A stretch of DNA of 64,000 bases from Aricia agestis (Eukaryota; Arthropoda; Insecta; Lepidoptera; Lycaenidae). The translations under genes were made by a program, and so were the position numbers. The notes under the pieces were generated by a model that was not told the DNA's origin, searched no databases, and saw only the letters and a list, made by a program, of their open reading frames with translations. Where the stretch lies: positions 14,934,001 to 14,998,000 of the forward strand of contig NC_056412.1 of the NCBI RefSeq assembly GCF_905147365.1, written 5' to 3'. How positions within the stretch are numbered: the stretch's first letter is position 1; every line of letters starts with the position of its first letter. This document shows, one piece after another, positions 32,557-48,000 of the stretch.

Positions 32557-35500
32557 CTGACGAGCAATAATACTCTTTTAACAAGAAAACACTTATATAT
32601 AAAGAGATAAGAAACACAGCCGCATATTTTGATAAGCAACAATACCCTTTTATCAAGAAAACAGTCATACAAAGAGCTGAGAAACACGATTGCATTTTGT
32701 AAAGTTTAAAAAAAGAGAACTCGCCATTTTTTTTTCGAGATATTTTTACAATAAGCACGAATAATAACACCTCTCAAGTTTAAGCCATCAAACCGTTCAG
32801 GCAGCAGAGCGTACCAAAAAATTATATTGTATCTTATCAAATTAATTATTATTTATGTGACTAGTCATGGACTGCACGAGACAGACCTGACCTAATGAGT
32901 AATGTGGAGTCCACTAGTAATAGGTTATTCGCAATAAAGAATTCGTTTATTTATTTATACATACTTATAAAAACAAAACCCTCCTGGCAAAGACAGGTAA
33001 AAAAAAGTCAATCAAGCAAACCTATAGCCCGATTGAGAAGCAATTGCGGATAAAACAGAGTTTCAAGGAGGTACAACCTAAAGGGATACATAATGTAGTC
33101 ACAATCATGGCTTTAATGTGGCCATAACTATTTACAACTCGCCTCTACACTCGATAACTTTACAGCAACTTTTTATGTTATCTCGGTTTGCAATTGTTCC
33201 TTTACGTCCCGGAGTAAACATTAACATTGTACATTTTGCTTATCTCATTTCATGCAGACAATTATGTTAAAAATGAATGGCAGCATAAGGGAATATACAC
33301 ACGAACGATTTTGGTCGTTGCTTAGTGTGATTTATATATGGCTTACAGGTTTACGGGTACATTATTTACCAGTGCAATCAGGTGATGTAACATAACATAA
33401 AACATGACAAAACTACTAGCATTGTAATTGCACACAAGAATGATTCATGTACAAAGCGAAAACAAACATTTTGTTGTTCTACGAATATTGTCCAGGACGC
33501 TTCTAAGTACAACAACTTCTAAGCATGTGCATAACACAAAGTCAAAGTCGTCCTTCTGTGGTCACCCTAACAAAAATCGAGAGCACTCCACATTATAGCG
33601 CAACTGAATATTTCATTTCAGTATTTATTTACGCGGTGTGATCCTGTCGTGGCGGAAGAAAATGGAGCAACCCGCAATAAAAATGATGTATTGTGCATAC
33701 AACAGTCTTATTTATGAGGTACTTTGTTTATAAACCGGGATGTTCTCAGTAATTACTTGATTTTGTGACGACAAATAAGGAAATTAACATTTTTTTGCTT
33801 TGGTTCTTTTTGCCGGGCTATAGTTCTCGAACTGATGATAGGCAAAACTGTATTGAAAATATCAATGTTGAATTAAACACTTGGACGCACTAATTGACAT
33901 TAAATGATAGCGTAACTTCAATTTAATTCAGTGTTTTACTGAAAATAGATTTAAATATCAAAGTCTCCATTGCAATCAAGTTTAGTATGCCATTTAATTA
34001 ATGACATCGTCTGACGTGGACTTTAACTAACATCGATCTATATTAACTTGTTCGAAAAACCATGTAGTAAAATCAGTTTTTTGTTACCATTAAAAATAAC
34101 ATGGTACGGGAGCCCTAGAGCAATTTTTTTTTAATTACTAACAAGCTAATTTTTTGTGAGTAGCTTCATTTTGATAAGACGAACAACATTTTTATTTTCG
34201 AAAAATCTCGAAAGTGGTAGCTAACAGAGATAGAAAGGATTTCATACTTTGACTTGATGGTCCTAAAATATGGATTAAGTATTTTATTTGTAGGACAATG
34301 TTACTCTTAAATTATATAACTATTTACCTATCAATATACAAAAAATCAGCTTGTTAGGATTCCGTTTTAGGGTTCAGTAGTCAACCAAGTTTTGTAGATT
34401 ACAGAACCCTATAACGGAACCCTACCGAGCTGATTTTTGTATATTGATAGATTAATAATCATATTATTTAAGAGTAACATTGTCCTACAAAATATAAAAC
34501 AATTCATATTTTAGGACCACCAAGTCAAAGTATGAAATCCTTTCTATCTCTGTTAGCTACCACTTTCGAGATTTTTCGAAAATAAAAATGTTGTTCGTCT
34601 TATCAAAATGTAGCTACTCACAGAAAATTAGCTTGTTACTATTAAAAAAAATGTTCTAGGGCTCCCGTACTAACAAGGTTATTAGGATATGAACATTTTT
34701 CGACTATATTGTAATAGTTTGAGTAGGCTAAGAGTTTACCTGGCATGAGCTTAAAGCACCACTGGTTCCTCTTGTCCTCATAGTATCTGGAGAGGTTTCT
34801 CAGCGCCCTATAATACGATCTACATTCAGCACCGGAAGCAAACGCCATCGGGGAACGGTCGTAGACGTTGAACCTGAAATTTAAAATATGCTACAGACGG
34901 CTACAAGTTTCATTTTGCTTTAAGCTACTAGAAAGGCGGCGGTATAGGTCGTTTGACCAGTGTTGGGAGAAAATGAAACCTACAACTTATGTAATAAAGT
35001 GGCTCTTTATTTGAATTTTGTCGGTCACGGTCACTTGCGGGGAAGAAAAGTCACCTAAGGGTTGATTCAGACCGCAACGCGACGCGTAGATGCATTCCTA
35101 AATTTATATGGATTTGACATATTCGCAAGACGTCACACGCAATTGAAATCTGTCAAATGCATAAAAATTTATGTCGCACCGCGCCTCGCCTCGCCTCGTC
35201 GCGTTGCGGTCTGAATTGACCCTAAGATGTCCTACAATTAGCTGCCTGTTTCGGATTGAGTCGTCAAGTCTGACCGGACCAATTACGGCAAAGCTGATTG
35301 CGTCACTTATTAGTTAATTCAATACTACGCTTTAATAAACGTCGTAATTACTATAAAACCATTAGCACGCTGATTAAAATTATAACAATTGAAATATTAA
35401 GTAATAAGTATATCTAAATAACAATTATATTATGTTTCAGTGACGGTCCCGATAGCCATTTATAATGCCCAAGAGATACTCTTGAAGATCTCTAAGATGC

Positions 35501-36017
35501 AATGCACAAATTATTTTTTATTGTCTCACAAGTTAATTTGAAAGTTTTGTAGTAATTATAAAATGTTTATAATTTTACTAACCACCACAAATACGTTTTA
35601 TCAATAAAACATTCGACCGCACACAGAGCAACAAATTGAATTATTTACAAATATTCACAAACTAACCAGTAACGAGTTAGCGAGCTTTTTAAAACTGCTG
35701 AACACAAGCTGACAGCAACTTTTTATTAAAACTCTGTCGGGACATAATAAAGCGAAGTGAATTGCTAAACTACATCATGTTAGCGTTTCCGAGCTAAACT
35801 ATTACAAACTTACATAGCCTTGAAAGTAATGCCTGAAAAACATGCTAGTTCGCTGTTTAAAATAGCTATGTTATGGCAAATACTTTTTTCACCTATTTTA
35901 ATAACAAAGAAAGGTTTCAGATTAGACCTTTAAACTGTTTCTCGACCTTTAGACTGTTTTGATTTTCTTTATTTTTAACCCCCGACAAAAAAGAGGGGTG
36001 TTATAATAAGTTTGACG

Positions 36018-36048
<31 letters not shown>

Positions 36049-39000
36049 GTGTGTATCTGTCCGTAGCATCGTAGCATCCAAACGGGTGGACCGATTTTGA
36101 TCTATTTTTTTTTGTTTGAAAGCTGACATGATCGAGAGTGTTCTTAGCTATAATACATCATCATCAGCCAGCTCAGTCCTGGACAATCAGGGTTTATCTG
36201 GTTCATGAAAGGCCGTTAGCAACTTGTAGTCGTTTGATGGGTTTTATATTTCATTCTAGTTCGTGATATTTGTGAATATACAATATACGTATACACATAA
36301 TAATAGAAAGTTGACCTGGTGCTGCAGCATCACCTGGTAATCAATAGGATAACCAATTTTTGGCTCATTTTAACGGCCTCATCGAAAAGGACATTGATAG
36401 ATGGTAATCATGAGAATATGATTCTGTTGATAGGAATTATTCTGCACTGTAACCAACACAAGTTTAAAAAGTATGAAATTAAATTAAGAAATTAAAAAAA
36501 AAACCCGCCAAAACAAGTTTAAAAAGTAATGAAATAATATTTACTGCCTTTAAGTTCAAATAATTCCTAACTTGTGTAAAGTAATATTTTAGTCATGATG
36601 ACTTTTTTTTTCTTATCGGTAATTAAAATACACTTAAAATAAATTATAAACAAAAAAAATTTTTGAAAAAAAGCTTTTATAAGAAAATAAATTTCTCCTT
36701 AAAATGTTTAACTATTAAGTTATAACTTATAACCTCAATATATTATACAATTTGCATGATAATAAAAGCTTGTCGCGCGATAAATTGTGAATAAACTAGT
36801 ACCAATTTCACTAAGAGTAAATTGATATATTTTATTTTTTATTTTAATAAAATTAAATACTGACAGATTGTTAAGTCTCGCGACAAGCTTATATTATCAT
36901 GCAAATTGTATAATATATTGAGGTTATAAGTTATAACTTAATAGTTAAACATTTTAAGGAGAAATTTTTTGAATTTCACTTGTTCACGCCATTAATACTA
37001 TTTTAAGAACTTCAAACTTAACTATGACATGTCTTAAGACTTGTATTATAATAGTACCATCAGATTTTAATATAGCATCGGTCTGCCACAGGCAGGTGGC
37101 AGACCGATGCTCTGCCGATGCTATTCAAATTGCGTAGGTGCTTATTTTATTTGGTCGGGTTGTGTCTAGTCAAGTAAGGCTACGAAGCAAATTTCTAAAA
37201 AAGTATTAAATATTATCACCATAGACACAAGCAGCGATTTCATAGATATCAAGTTTTATTTCAGCTGTGTAAATAATAAATCCGAGTTTTCCCTCAAAGT
37301 TTAAAGGCTCAAAACGTAAGCTCATGATGGTAGATTTTATGAAGCAGAAATAAAATTAAATACATCCCCGCGCGCTAAGCGTAATCTGTTTTGCCGTAAG
37401 ATTGCCTCGGTCTATCAGAGCGATGCCCAATTTTCGCTAAATTTTCCACAAATTGATGTCAAAAATTGTAATCTCGACGCCGTTGTGCTTTAACTACGGA
37501 CCTTCAAACGAATAAAATTTAATATTTGATGTTAAATTTTTTCTGATGCACCATGCACATTATAGAAAAGTATATTGTTTTTAGACACGCTGTAACCTTG
37601 CAATGCTAACACGAAGACAGTTATTTTTTATGCTCAAAAATACGAATTGTATAGAGAAAAATTATACATATTTGAAAAGCCTTACAATGAGAATAGTTTT
37701 TGAGCTTAGAAACCATAACAAAAACTAGTATAAAATATTCTCACTCCTAGTTTGGGTTACGTATTGTCTTTCTCTGACACATCGTAACGACGTCGACAGC
37801 AATAGACGACTGCCCCTCTCCATGTTCGTAATATATTGGCCCATTATCTGCCAACGTGGACAGGTGCAAACGCAACTCGTGTCCATACTATATGTATTAT
37901 AATATTAAACTTAGATATATTATATATTTACTTTAATATACTAGGTACTATCGATACTAATATTATAAATGCGAAAGTTTGTTTTTCTGTCTGTTACCGA
38001 CCGACCGATTCTGATGAAATTTGGTGTAGAGATACTTTGAGTCCCGCGAAAGGACATAGGATACTTTTCATCACGGAAAAATGTACAGTCCCCTACGCGC
38101 TAAACGAATTTTGGGGCAATGGAATTGCGGGCGTCATCTGTAACACAATAAGCGCAGGCACGCGTAGCGGGGTGTAACCAGTAATTGTTTTCAATTACAT
38201 AAAAAGCTTTCCCATTTACTTCTAAAGACTTTGCGGATTGACTTTGTATTGGATGTAACCGCACTCCGCAGTAATGTTTGATGGGTTTAATTTGTTGATA
38301 CCGAGCATTAAATTTATTTTTCTAGAAATAGCTTTTAAAGATTCAGGCATTTATAAGTGACTTTTACTCCTTTTTAGGGTTCCGTACCCGAAGGACTACT
38401 AAGACTTCAATGTCTGGCCGTCCTGAAGAACCGCTATATAGCTAGACTTCTGAAATTTTCACAGATTATGTATAAGTATCTGTTGCTGCTATAACAACAA
38501 ATACTAAAAGTAAAATACATTAAATATTTAAGGTAATCCCATACAGCAAACGTGATTTTTTGCTATTATTTTATCGATGTCGACAATTTAGCCAAAGATA
38601 GATTAGGATAACTTCAAATGTTCACAAGATATTCAGTTCTCAACTAAGATATTTTAATAATTAATTATAAAATGAAATTAAAGTAAATAATTAAGAGGGG
38701 CTCATATACAAAAAAACACAATTTTTGGGCTATATTGGGCTATTTTTGCTCTATAGCGGTACGGAACCCTTCGTGCGCGAGTCCGACTCGTACTTGGCCA
38801 TTTTTTTAACTAAAACAATTTATTTATACGATTGAATTCACAGAAAATAATAATGCAGGCGCTTATATTACATTTATAATATTTTGTAGAACATTAGTTT
38901 TTATTTTCGACTTTGATTGTCAATCTTTTTCTTCTTACCGACTTCCAAAAAGAAGGAGGTTATACGTTCGGCTGTATGTATCTTTTTTTTTGTATGTTCA

Positions 39001-42000
39001 ACGATAACTCAGCTATTTGTGTTTATTTATTTATTTAACATTTATTGCACACACGACACTATTAACATAAAAATTGACATAGAAAGACGACACAAAGGAA
39101 CTGCTTATTTCAAAAGAAATTTCTTACAGCAGCCTTACGGAGAGAGATGTGATACAAGACAACAGATAGAGAAGCCGGATTGAAAGGGAGAGAACAAACT
39201 ATTGGAGGAAAGATATTGGGAAAGCTGTTTATGGACAATGTGTTCCAGGACTTTGGAGAGGTAGGGTAGTATAGAAATGGGCCTAAATTCAGACACGAAA
39301 GAGGGGTTAGGGGTTTTGGGAAGCGGGATGATATTTGCACGTTTCTATGCAGAAGGGAAAGAACTCGTTGTCAAGGAATAGTTAAAAATGTGAGTGAGAA
39401 TCGGCAAGAGTTCAGGAAGGGTAAGGGATATCATGCGAGGGCTCAGGTTGTCATCGCCTGCTGCATTAGAAGTTATGGCCATCATATGTCTACGAACTTC
39501 ATCATCAGAGACAGGCCTAAATGAAAATGGGGAACAGGAAGGGAGGGGAAGAGAGCGGAGATGGGATATGGTATGGGTTTTTGCATCCTGGTCGACAGTT
39601 ACTGGTGGAACGGAGAAATGAGTGTTGAGCTCATTTAAGTTGACTGTATTATTGATGCTAGCAGGTGACTTGCCAATTCCTATTGTTGAGAGACACTTCC
39701 ATAGTTGTGAAGGATTGCTTTTTTCAATAGAGGAATGTATGTGGCGTCTCTTAGCATCTCTACACAGACGATTACAACGATTTCGCAGATACTTATATTT
39801 GTCAAGGTTTTCACAAGGTTTTCACGTAACCGTGACATGCGGAGATATAGGAAAAGACCAACTTTTCCTATATCTCCGCATGTCACGGTTACGTTTACCC
39901 ATTAAGGTGACAATTTCATCTGATAGCCAGGGTGCTAAAGCTTCAGATATTCTGACATTGACTGAACTCACGATAAAATTAGCTGGTACCGACTTCTGAG
40001 TAATGAAGACTGTAGTATGTACAGAAATAGTTGAGATTTAGACGAATTCTGAAAAAGGCAATATTATAGAGTAAGAGTTATTTAATACTTTTTAGTTCAT
40101 ATTATTATTGTTTTTACCTTGGAAGTCGGTTTCAATTTTTTGTTAAAAATAATTTAAAATCATTTTCACCCTCAAAGTTTTGCTTGTAAAATATTCCTCC
40201 AGTGTCGAAGATCCTTTAAAAACAAATTGTTATAAGCCGATGTGACGTGTATTACGCAATTCATCATTAACAATGTGAACTTTGTGAAAGTTTAGACATA
40301 AATCTCTTAAAGCCATTTATAAAAATATCAAAGGTTTTACATTTGCTGTTAACTTTGCCTATAAATTCGTATTTGTTACGCAAAAACAATACTGTTTCTA
40401 TGTTTCTTTTCTCCGATTTATATTTGTGGTTTTTCGTTCAGCCTTTGATTTATTAAACAAAAGCAACCAATTATTGAAACTGAATAAATATTTTCAAATT
40501 CTGGTTTTGTTTTGCTTACCTGTGAACTCGAGATCAAAGTTCACTAAATTAACATGAACCCACTTTATATTATATTTATGTTTTCACAATGAATCTAGTT
40601 TTATAATAATTGGTATCATGTTTTTGAAAAGCCGAATCTTTTAAAGTGTAGTTATGAAAATAATATTAAAACGTGTGTGAAATTGGACTTAGACTTAGGT
40701 TTTTTTTTTTTTTTATGAAATAAGGGGGCAAACGAGCAAACGGGTCACCTGATGGAAAGCAACTTCCGTCGCCCAGGGACACTCGCAGCATCAGACGAGC
40801 TGCAGGTGCGTTGCCGGCCTTTTAAGAGGGAATAGGGGAGGGTAGGGTAGGGAATAGGGTAGGGGATTGGGCCTCCGGTAAACTCACTCAGCGCAGGCGC
40901 TGTTTCACGCCGATTTTCTGTTAGAACGTGGTATTTCTCCGGTCGAGCCGGCCCATTCGTGCCGAAGCATGGCTCTCCCACCACTTGTAATGAAAATATT
41001 ACAAAATTTACCATTAACACTTTTAAGATTTAATTACCACTATTGAGTACCATTAAGTACAGGAAGAATTAAGTGCCAGTATTACTTTTAAGATTATCTT
41101 AAAAAATATCTTACAAATATTAGTAGTAAAGTTTACAAACTTTTCATAATATTATAGTGATTTTCTTGTTAGCATCAACGTTTACTTTTTATTTCTGATC
41201 CTAGTCAGTTCTAGTTTCCGAAACTACTCAGGGTGGGTTGCACGAGAGGATTTGATATAGTTAATGTGAAATATGGCGACCATTAATTGACTTTAACTAG
41301 AGATTTGACAGTTCACTTGAGATTTTGTTATAGTTAAAGTAAGTTGGTGCAACCCACCCATAACGATTGTGATAAAAGAGACAATAGATGACTATGCTAC
41401 TTTTTTATCGACGAAAACCTGAATTCACATTCTCTCCTGTACCGATATTAATTCACTGGACTACGAAACGTCTAGTCTAGTATTTGTGTACCTGATTTGC
41501 TTGATGTCGTTAAATTTGTCAAGGCTGATGACTGGCGCGGAGTAACTGTGATGGTACCCATCCTCCAGGTACTCAGCTTCAAGGTCAAAATGTGTCAGAA
41601 ACTCGAAGTCCTCAGGATGGTCTCTCTTCAGCTGCAGCGCTCCGTGGAACCCATCAAGCAGCACCGTCTCTCCACCCGCGCCGTTCTCATGTTCCATGCA
41701 GTGGAAAATTTGTAATCTGTAATGATATAGTTAAGTATATTCGCTGGAAGAAGCCTGTATGAATGATAAAAAACGATAAAATCAGTCAGAAAATTAACTT
41801 TAAAAAAAATAGCAAACGAGTAAACGCGTCGGTCATTTTATAAAACATTGCTTTACTGAATGAAAAAATAGTAAAAACATAACGAAAAATAACTAAGTAA
41901 ACTAAATAACTGTATTTTCATTTTCTTCAAAACCTAAATACAATGTTTATCTTTATCCGAGTAAATACCCCATTATTTGTGTAAGTTATCTTTCTTTATT

Positions 42001-45000
42001 TGTATAGGATGTGAGAATAACAGTTGTAAGCCGGTGTAATAGAAATAATAAACAACGAACGAAAAACACGTGATAAATGTAGGATCATTTCATATTTTGT
42101 GTAAATAAATACTTACTTATATCAAGACAAGAAATGTTATTCCACTTACAGATAACAAAAGCTTTCAGAGGCAAGCCAAATATTTTTAAGCGGAGAATCT
42201 AAATAATATTTTAGTTATAATAATTATCTGATATTAAAGACAATGGGGTTGCATTGCATTACGCATTATAGGGAGGGGGCGGTAGAATAGGGAGGAGGGG
42301 AGGGGGGCGAGATAGGACCACCCCACCCCCTCCCTAAAGTTAGGAAATCAGTAGTTACCACAAATTTTTTTTTTAGTTTTTGAGGTTACGTGGACTTACG
42401 ACAAAATTAGTCTTTTTGGGTGTAGGCAAACCCAAAGTTCAAAGTATGTCTTATATTGTAAATAAGCAGAGCCTCCGATGCTGCGGGCATTTGCGGGAAT
42501 GCAATGCCCTATCGCCCTTGCGTAACAAATTATAGGCACTTATTTGCACCCTGGCAAACTAACTAAAAGTTTAATTGCTTAATTATAACAACTGGCTTCA
42601 ATTAACTATTAGTCGATGGAGCCCCGCTACGCGGGGCTCCTATTTCTATGTGGTTCACAAAAAATAACCACGATGGCTAAGGCGGGGAGCTTCGCTGCGC
42701 TACGCTCCCGCCTATATCTAACCTAACCCAACCAAGTCGTATTGGGCCAGCACGGAGTGATACATTGCTATAATTAATTACCTAAGAATTGTATACTGTT
42801 CTTATAATTATTTATGACACTTAAATACATTTTACAACAAATTACGCGTAAAACAAATCGTAACTATAGTGAAAAATAAATGTTCCGTCACACGTAACTT
42901 CAAACACGTATTAAAAAAAACTATGCATCTCCTAGACACAAATCAGGTGACATTTGGAAGGGGTAACTAACCCTTATAAAATGCCCTTCTCTACCTATAA
43001 TGCGTGATTCAAATGCCAAACCAAGACAACAATTTAACCTAGGGGCCTGTTTCATCACTTCCTGATTAGTGCTGAATAGGCTATTCACCACTTGACAGAT
43101 GAAGTATAGAGAATCTGTCAAAAAAGCTGTGAATAGCCTATTCGACACTTTATCAGAAAGTGGTGAAACAGGCCCTTAACAAACTAATCTTAAAACTGAA
43201 CATTATTTAAGAAAATGCTGATACGTAGAAACATAATATTATGCTCTATATCTTAAAATGAGCGCATAAACACGCATCTTTGGATAATTAAAACCTTTTT
43301 TATGGTAAGCATACCTGTAACTTTTTAAATAATCCCATAAAAACAGAAGAAAAATTATAATAAAATTATAAAGTTCGTCATCACTATGCCCTATTTGTCA
43401 GATTGAAAAGGCACTCCTAAACGTCTCCATAACTTCGTTGGCTCCATACAAATCCTGGAGTTATTTGATTTGCGAGTTGTTTACCGAACCATTCATCCCC
43501 AAGCTCAAACTTCGCTATTGCATTCGACTCAATAATTGGCTTCAGATTTCAATATATTTTCAAGTATTCCACGAATCATCTTTTATGATTGTCAAGAATA
43601 GTCTCTGGGAATTCATATTTCTTTTAATGTATTTTAATTTCGCTTCACTTAAATTTTTCATTTCAACTCTATTGTAGTGTGTTCGCATTTCATCTGCATA
43701 TGGGAGGCGATGGCCGCGCCATCGCCATGCCGACTGTATGGGCGCCGCAGACTCGATCGCACAAAAAGTCTGTCGTCTGCGATCTCCCTAAGAAGCAACG
43801 TCTATTGAAAATTAAATGCCTTACTCCTTTTATGCTATCCCATACTTATATCCAGTTAATTGACTTTAGAAATGTTTTGGAATTCGCAATCACTTTGTTA
43901 TTGGATGCCTTATTTAAAGGTGAAAAACAAAGAGTTTTCCGTCCCACAAGTTGAATTTAATAAATCCGAAAACAAACACGTAACTCGATTCCCTCTTTTT
44001 ACCTTATAACTTCCGACACAAACATGAGCCGTCGAGGGCTGGGCCTTAACCTTACAAGCAAAGGCTTTTCGAACAGGCTGTGAAATAATAATGAGCGTGG
44101 AAAAACGAGGTCGCAGCAATTCGATGGCCACTTGAAATCGGTCGCCCTCATACCTTCAGAGGACGATCAGATAACGAAATTCTCCCACTATTTTAATGTG
44201 AAAGTTTGTGCGAGTTTAATGTTTATGTTCACGTAAAAACTTCTAAATCGCACAATATGAAAATGTTACGACAGTAGTTATGACTCTGGTTTGAAACGTA
44301 CCGACTTTTATCATGAAAAGATAAAAGTCGGTATGTTTTAAATACCTTTAAGCTCCGAAAAACCTTCTACTAAGCCATAGGTAAATATCATGTTAACAAA
44401 TCTTATTTATTATTTAAATTCTTTTATAATACTTTGCTTCAATCTAAAGCAAAGTAAAGTGAGTTTTAACACACATTTTAAACTACATTTCTAGACTTTT
44501 AATTAGACGTTTGTTATGCATGAAGAGCATTTAAATACCAGCACAGCAGAAATGAAGCTAGAATGCGGACTAATATTGAATTGGAATATTCATAAGGAGC
44601 ATAAAATTCTCGTATTATACTCCATTGACCGTAGCATGTTTGTTGATGTTTGTTGATGATATTCAATATGACACTGCATAATATTAAGAATCTCGTTCGT
44701 TTTTAAATAATAATAAATATTATATTCGAAAGATGGTAGCGAGCCTTGCTCTACTATTATCTGTTAATGTCAATTTAGAAACGTAATGTGTGATTTTAAC
44801 TATACTAATATTATACTAAATGCGAAAACCTCTTTTCTTTTACGTTTTTACACTTAAACCACCGAACCGATTTTGATGAAACTTGTTATGGAATACGGTT
44901 CCCTACGATAAACGAATTTCAGCGCTAATAAATCTAATGCAGCTTTATTCGAGTTATTACATAATGGAACTGTCACGGCAGGGACGCATATCACGTAAAT

Positions 45001-48000
45001 ATCAGAGTAAACAGAACCAACGAGTAGGCCGACTCAGTAGAGATCTCAAAAATACGTTTGACGTAGTATACAACATTTATATAATACTAGACGTTCCGCG
45101 CGGCTTCGCCCGCGTAAATCAGATATTTCATCGATAAATTAGTCCACAAAAAATAGCCTATGATCCTTCACGTGGTTTACTTCTTATCTGTACCAAATAA
45201 CAGAAAAATTGCTCCAGTAGTTTGTGAGATAAGCCCATTCAAATTATTTCCCCCCGTTTTTTCCACATTTTCGTCTATTTCTTCGCTCCTATTAGTCTCA
45301 GCGTAATAAAATATAGCCTATATCCTTCCTTGATAAATGGGCTATCTAACACTAAAAAATTTCTTCAAATCAGACTAGTAGTTCCTGATATTAGCGCGTT
45401 TAAACAAACAAACAAACAAACACTTCCGCTTTATAATTTTTTTTAATGAAATAAGGGGGCAAACGGGTCACCTGATGGAAAGCAACTTCCGTCGCCCATG
45501 GACACTCGCAGCATCAGAAGAGCTGCAGGTGCGTTGCCGGCCTTTTAACCCATCGATCGTGGAATAACGAGATACAATAGCTTTTCTATTGTTATCACAA
45601 CCGGATGCGGCCGCTTAGGGCTTCATGAATTAAGAGGGAAAAGGGCAATAGGGGAGGGTAGGGAAGGGAAGGGAAGGGAATAGGGGTGTTTAGGGAAGGG
45701 AATAGGGTAGGGGATTGGGCCTCCGGTAAACTTACTCACTCGGCGAAACACAGCGCAAGCGCTGTTTCACGCCGGTTTTCTGTGAGAACGTGGTATTTCT
45801 CCGGTCGAGCCGGCCCATTCGTGCCGAAGCATGGCTCTCCCACATATATAAGTATAGATTAGATATTATAATATCGTCCGGCGCGGTGCGCGCCGTACCA
45901 ATGCGTTACTAACATATAACATATATATAACACGCTGTGAAACATGTTGAAACTCACGCCCAACTCGCGTTTATTTCTTGAAGTCGAGGTACTCCTTAGT
46001 TCTGTCTACTCTGTAACTACTGTCCCGGTTGATTTGTTGAGCCGTGACACAAATGCCGGCGTTTCAGTATGCAAAGTGCGTGCGGTTTCTAGGTTGAGCG
46101 CCACTAGCGCGGACTAGTATTACGAGTATTCTATTAGGCCCGAGGACGTTGGGGGTATTAAAGGAAAATCTTTTTCTTTTAAAGACCGTGTCGTGACGGA
46201 AAAAGCACATTTCTATGATTTATTTGAATACTTTTGAATTCCTACAACTTGCGCTAGTTTGGGTTGTATCGTGGATGGAATAATATTATGTCTCTTTCAT
46301 TCTGCGCATTTATGAAGTAGAATCAGTTACTCGTGTGCAAGATGATTATAGACTAGCTGTTTTGCCTTTACAATATATCTACCGCTATATTTAAGCATCT
46401 AAAGACATACGGACTATTGTACTTATCGTCAAATCGAAGTAACATAAATATTTTGTAAAATGGTACTGTCATTCAGTTTCACGCTCTCTTTCTGTGCGTC
46501 CACATTTGTATCATTTGCGCGATCAGATCTCCGATCAGATCTCAAAGCGTGTCAAAATGATACGCGTATCATGATACGCCCCGATCGCTATTAACCGCGT
46601 ATCATACGTGTCGTATCAAATACACAAATGATCGGTAGAATGATCTAATAGGCGTCCACACTATGATACGCATACTTGATACGGCGCGATGATCGCAACG
46701 GAGATCTAATCGCGCAAATGATACAAATGTGGACGTCACGAAGCCACAAGTTTTTTGGTTGATCGCTGATTTTGATTCTTCATTTTGAGCAACAGTTATT
46801 TCTCTTTCAGGCCTCAAGCGCTAACAGATCTTTGTAACTACAAAGATGTGTGACTGTAACTACAGTGTCCTGTCATACTTACCCCGCAGCCTCGGTGAAG
46901 TAGGTGTTGTCGTTGTGTACCGCCAGCGGCACAGTGGTGTACGCGGTGTCGGCGTGCTCTCTCACTGTAGACACTTTCCACATGCCGCCGAACAACGTGT
47001 GCTGGACACCGCCCAGGGCTTGACACACTTTTTCCGTGGCCTGCTCAGACACTTCTACCTAAAACAAAAGATTTGATATGTAACAAAAACCAGACTGCGT
47101 AGACCACTTTCATAATTATTATGTAACCGAGTAATCTGTCCGTCTGTCCATCTATCTTTCCGCGGTTTTGCTCAGAGACTATAAGGCCTACAAAGCTGTA
47201 ATTCGGAATGAATGCACATATTAATGATGCCAACAAAATGGTATAAAAAATATTTTAAAACAATTTTTTATGGTACCTCTTCACACATCAAGCGGGGATG
47301 TTTTTTTTTCGCGTCCGCCCATCTTACAATGTCCTGCTAGCATCTTACAGCATTTGTTAAGATAAAGCTTGGTGAGACCACGGTATTTTAAAATAAACTA
47401 CAATATGGCGACGTCAATTTTAAACATGGCTACGCACAGTGGCTACGCACCAAAACAGGCTTAAATACGAACATAATATCTTCATTCTTAAATCTTACAA
47501 CCCATTAAGGTTCCAAAATGTGCCAAAGAAATACATAACGTGTTGTAATAATTGTTCCACTCAATAAATATAATTTTGGAGCTGGTAATCTATAATAAAA
47601 GACCCAAAAGTTATAGGTGGTATTATGAAAAATATGATGAAAAAGATGTTTGTTTTTGTAATTAAGCTAACGCACAAATTCAGAAACATTAGCTAATTCT
47701 TTTTTATAATAAATTCTCGTAACCCGTTTCAAATTCCATACAAACAAACCGAAAATCTTAATCTGTTTTAGAATTTCGCAATTACTGTCCTCATTAGTGA
47801 GTGCGAAAAATCTATTCAACGCTTCTTTGATGTTTGTCAATGTGACTCGTCAAAGGAAGGCTTTGAAGCGAACTGGACCTCACGTCCGCCTATCCGGGTC
47901 CAAAATGGCTGCCCATTCATATGATATACCATACAAAGCCATTATTTACGTCATTAGGGCAAACGATTTTAAACCGATTTCTAAAAAGGAGGGGGTTTCT

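Noticed and set aside
39110..39340. 76-codon minus-strand frame as a separate gene
   Set aside because: A shifted frame over the LINE RT; the neighbouring frame gives the RPISILPYLSKVLEH motif.
42240..42330. G-rich tract as a functional quadruplex promoter
   Set aside because: Deep in an intron and next to repeat debris; no gene start nearby.
46838..47026. 62-codon minus-strand frame
   Set aside because: It is the wrong frame across TMLHE-like exon d; the correct frame gives HNDNTYFTEAAG.
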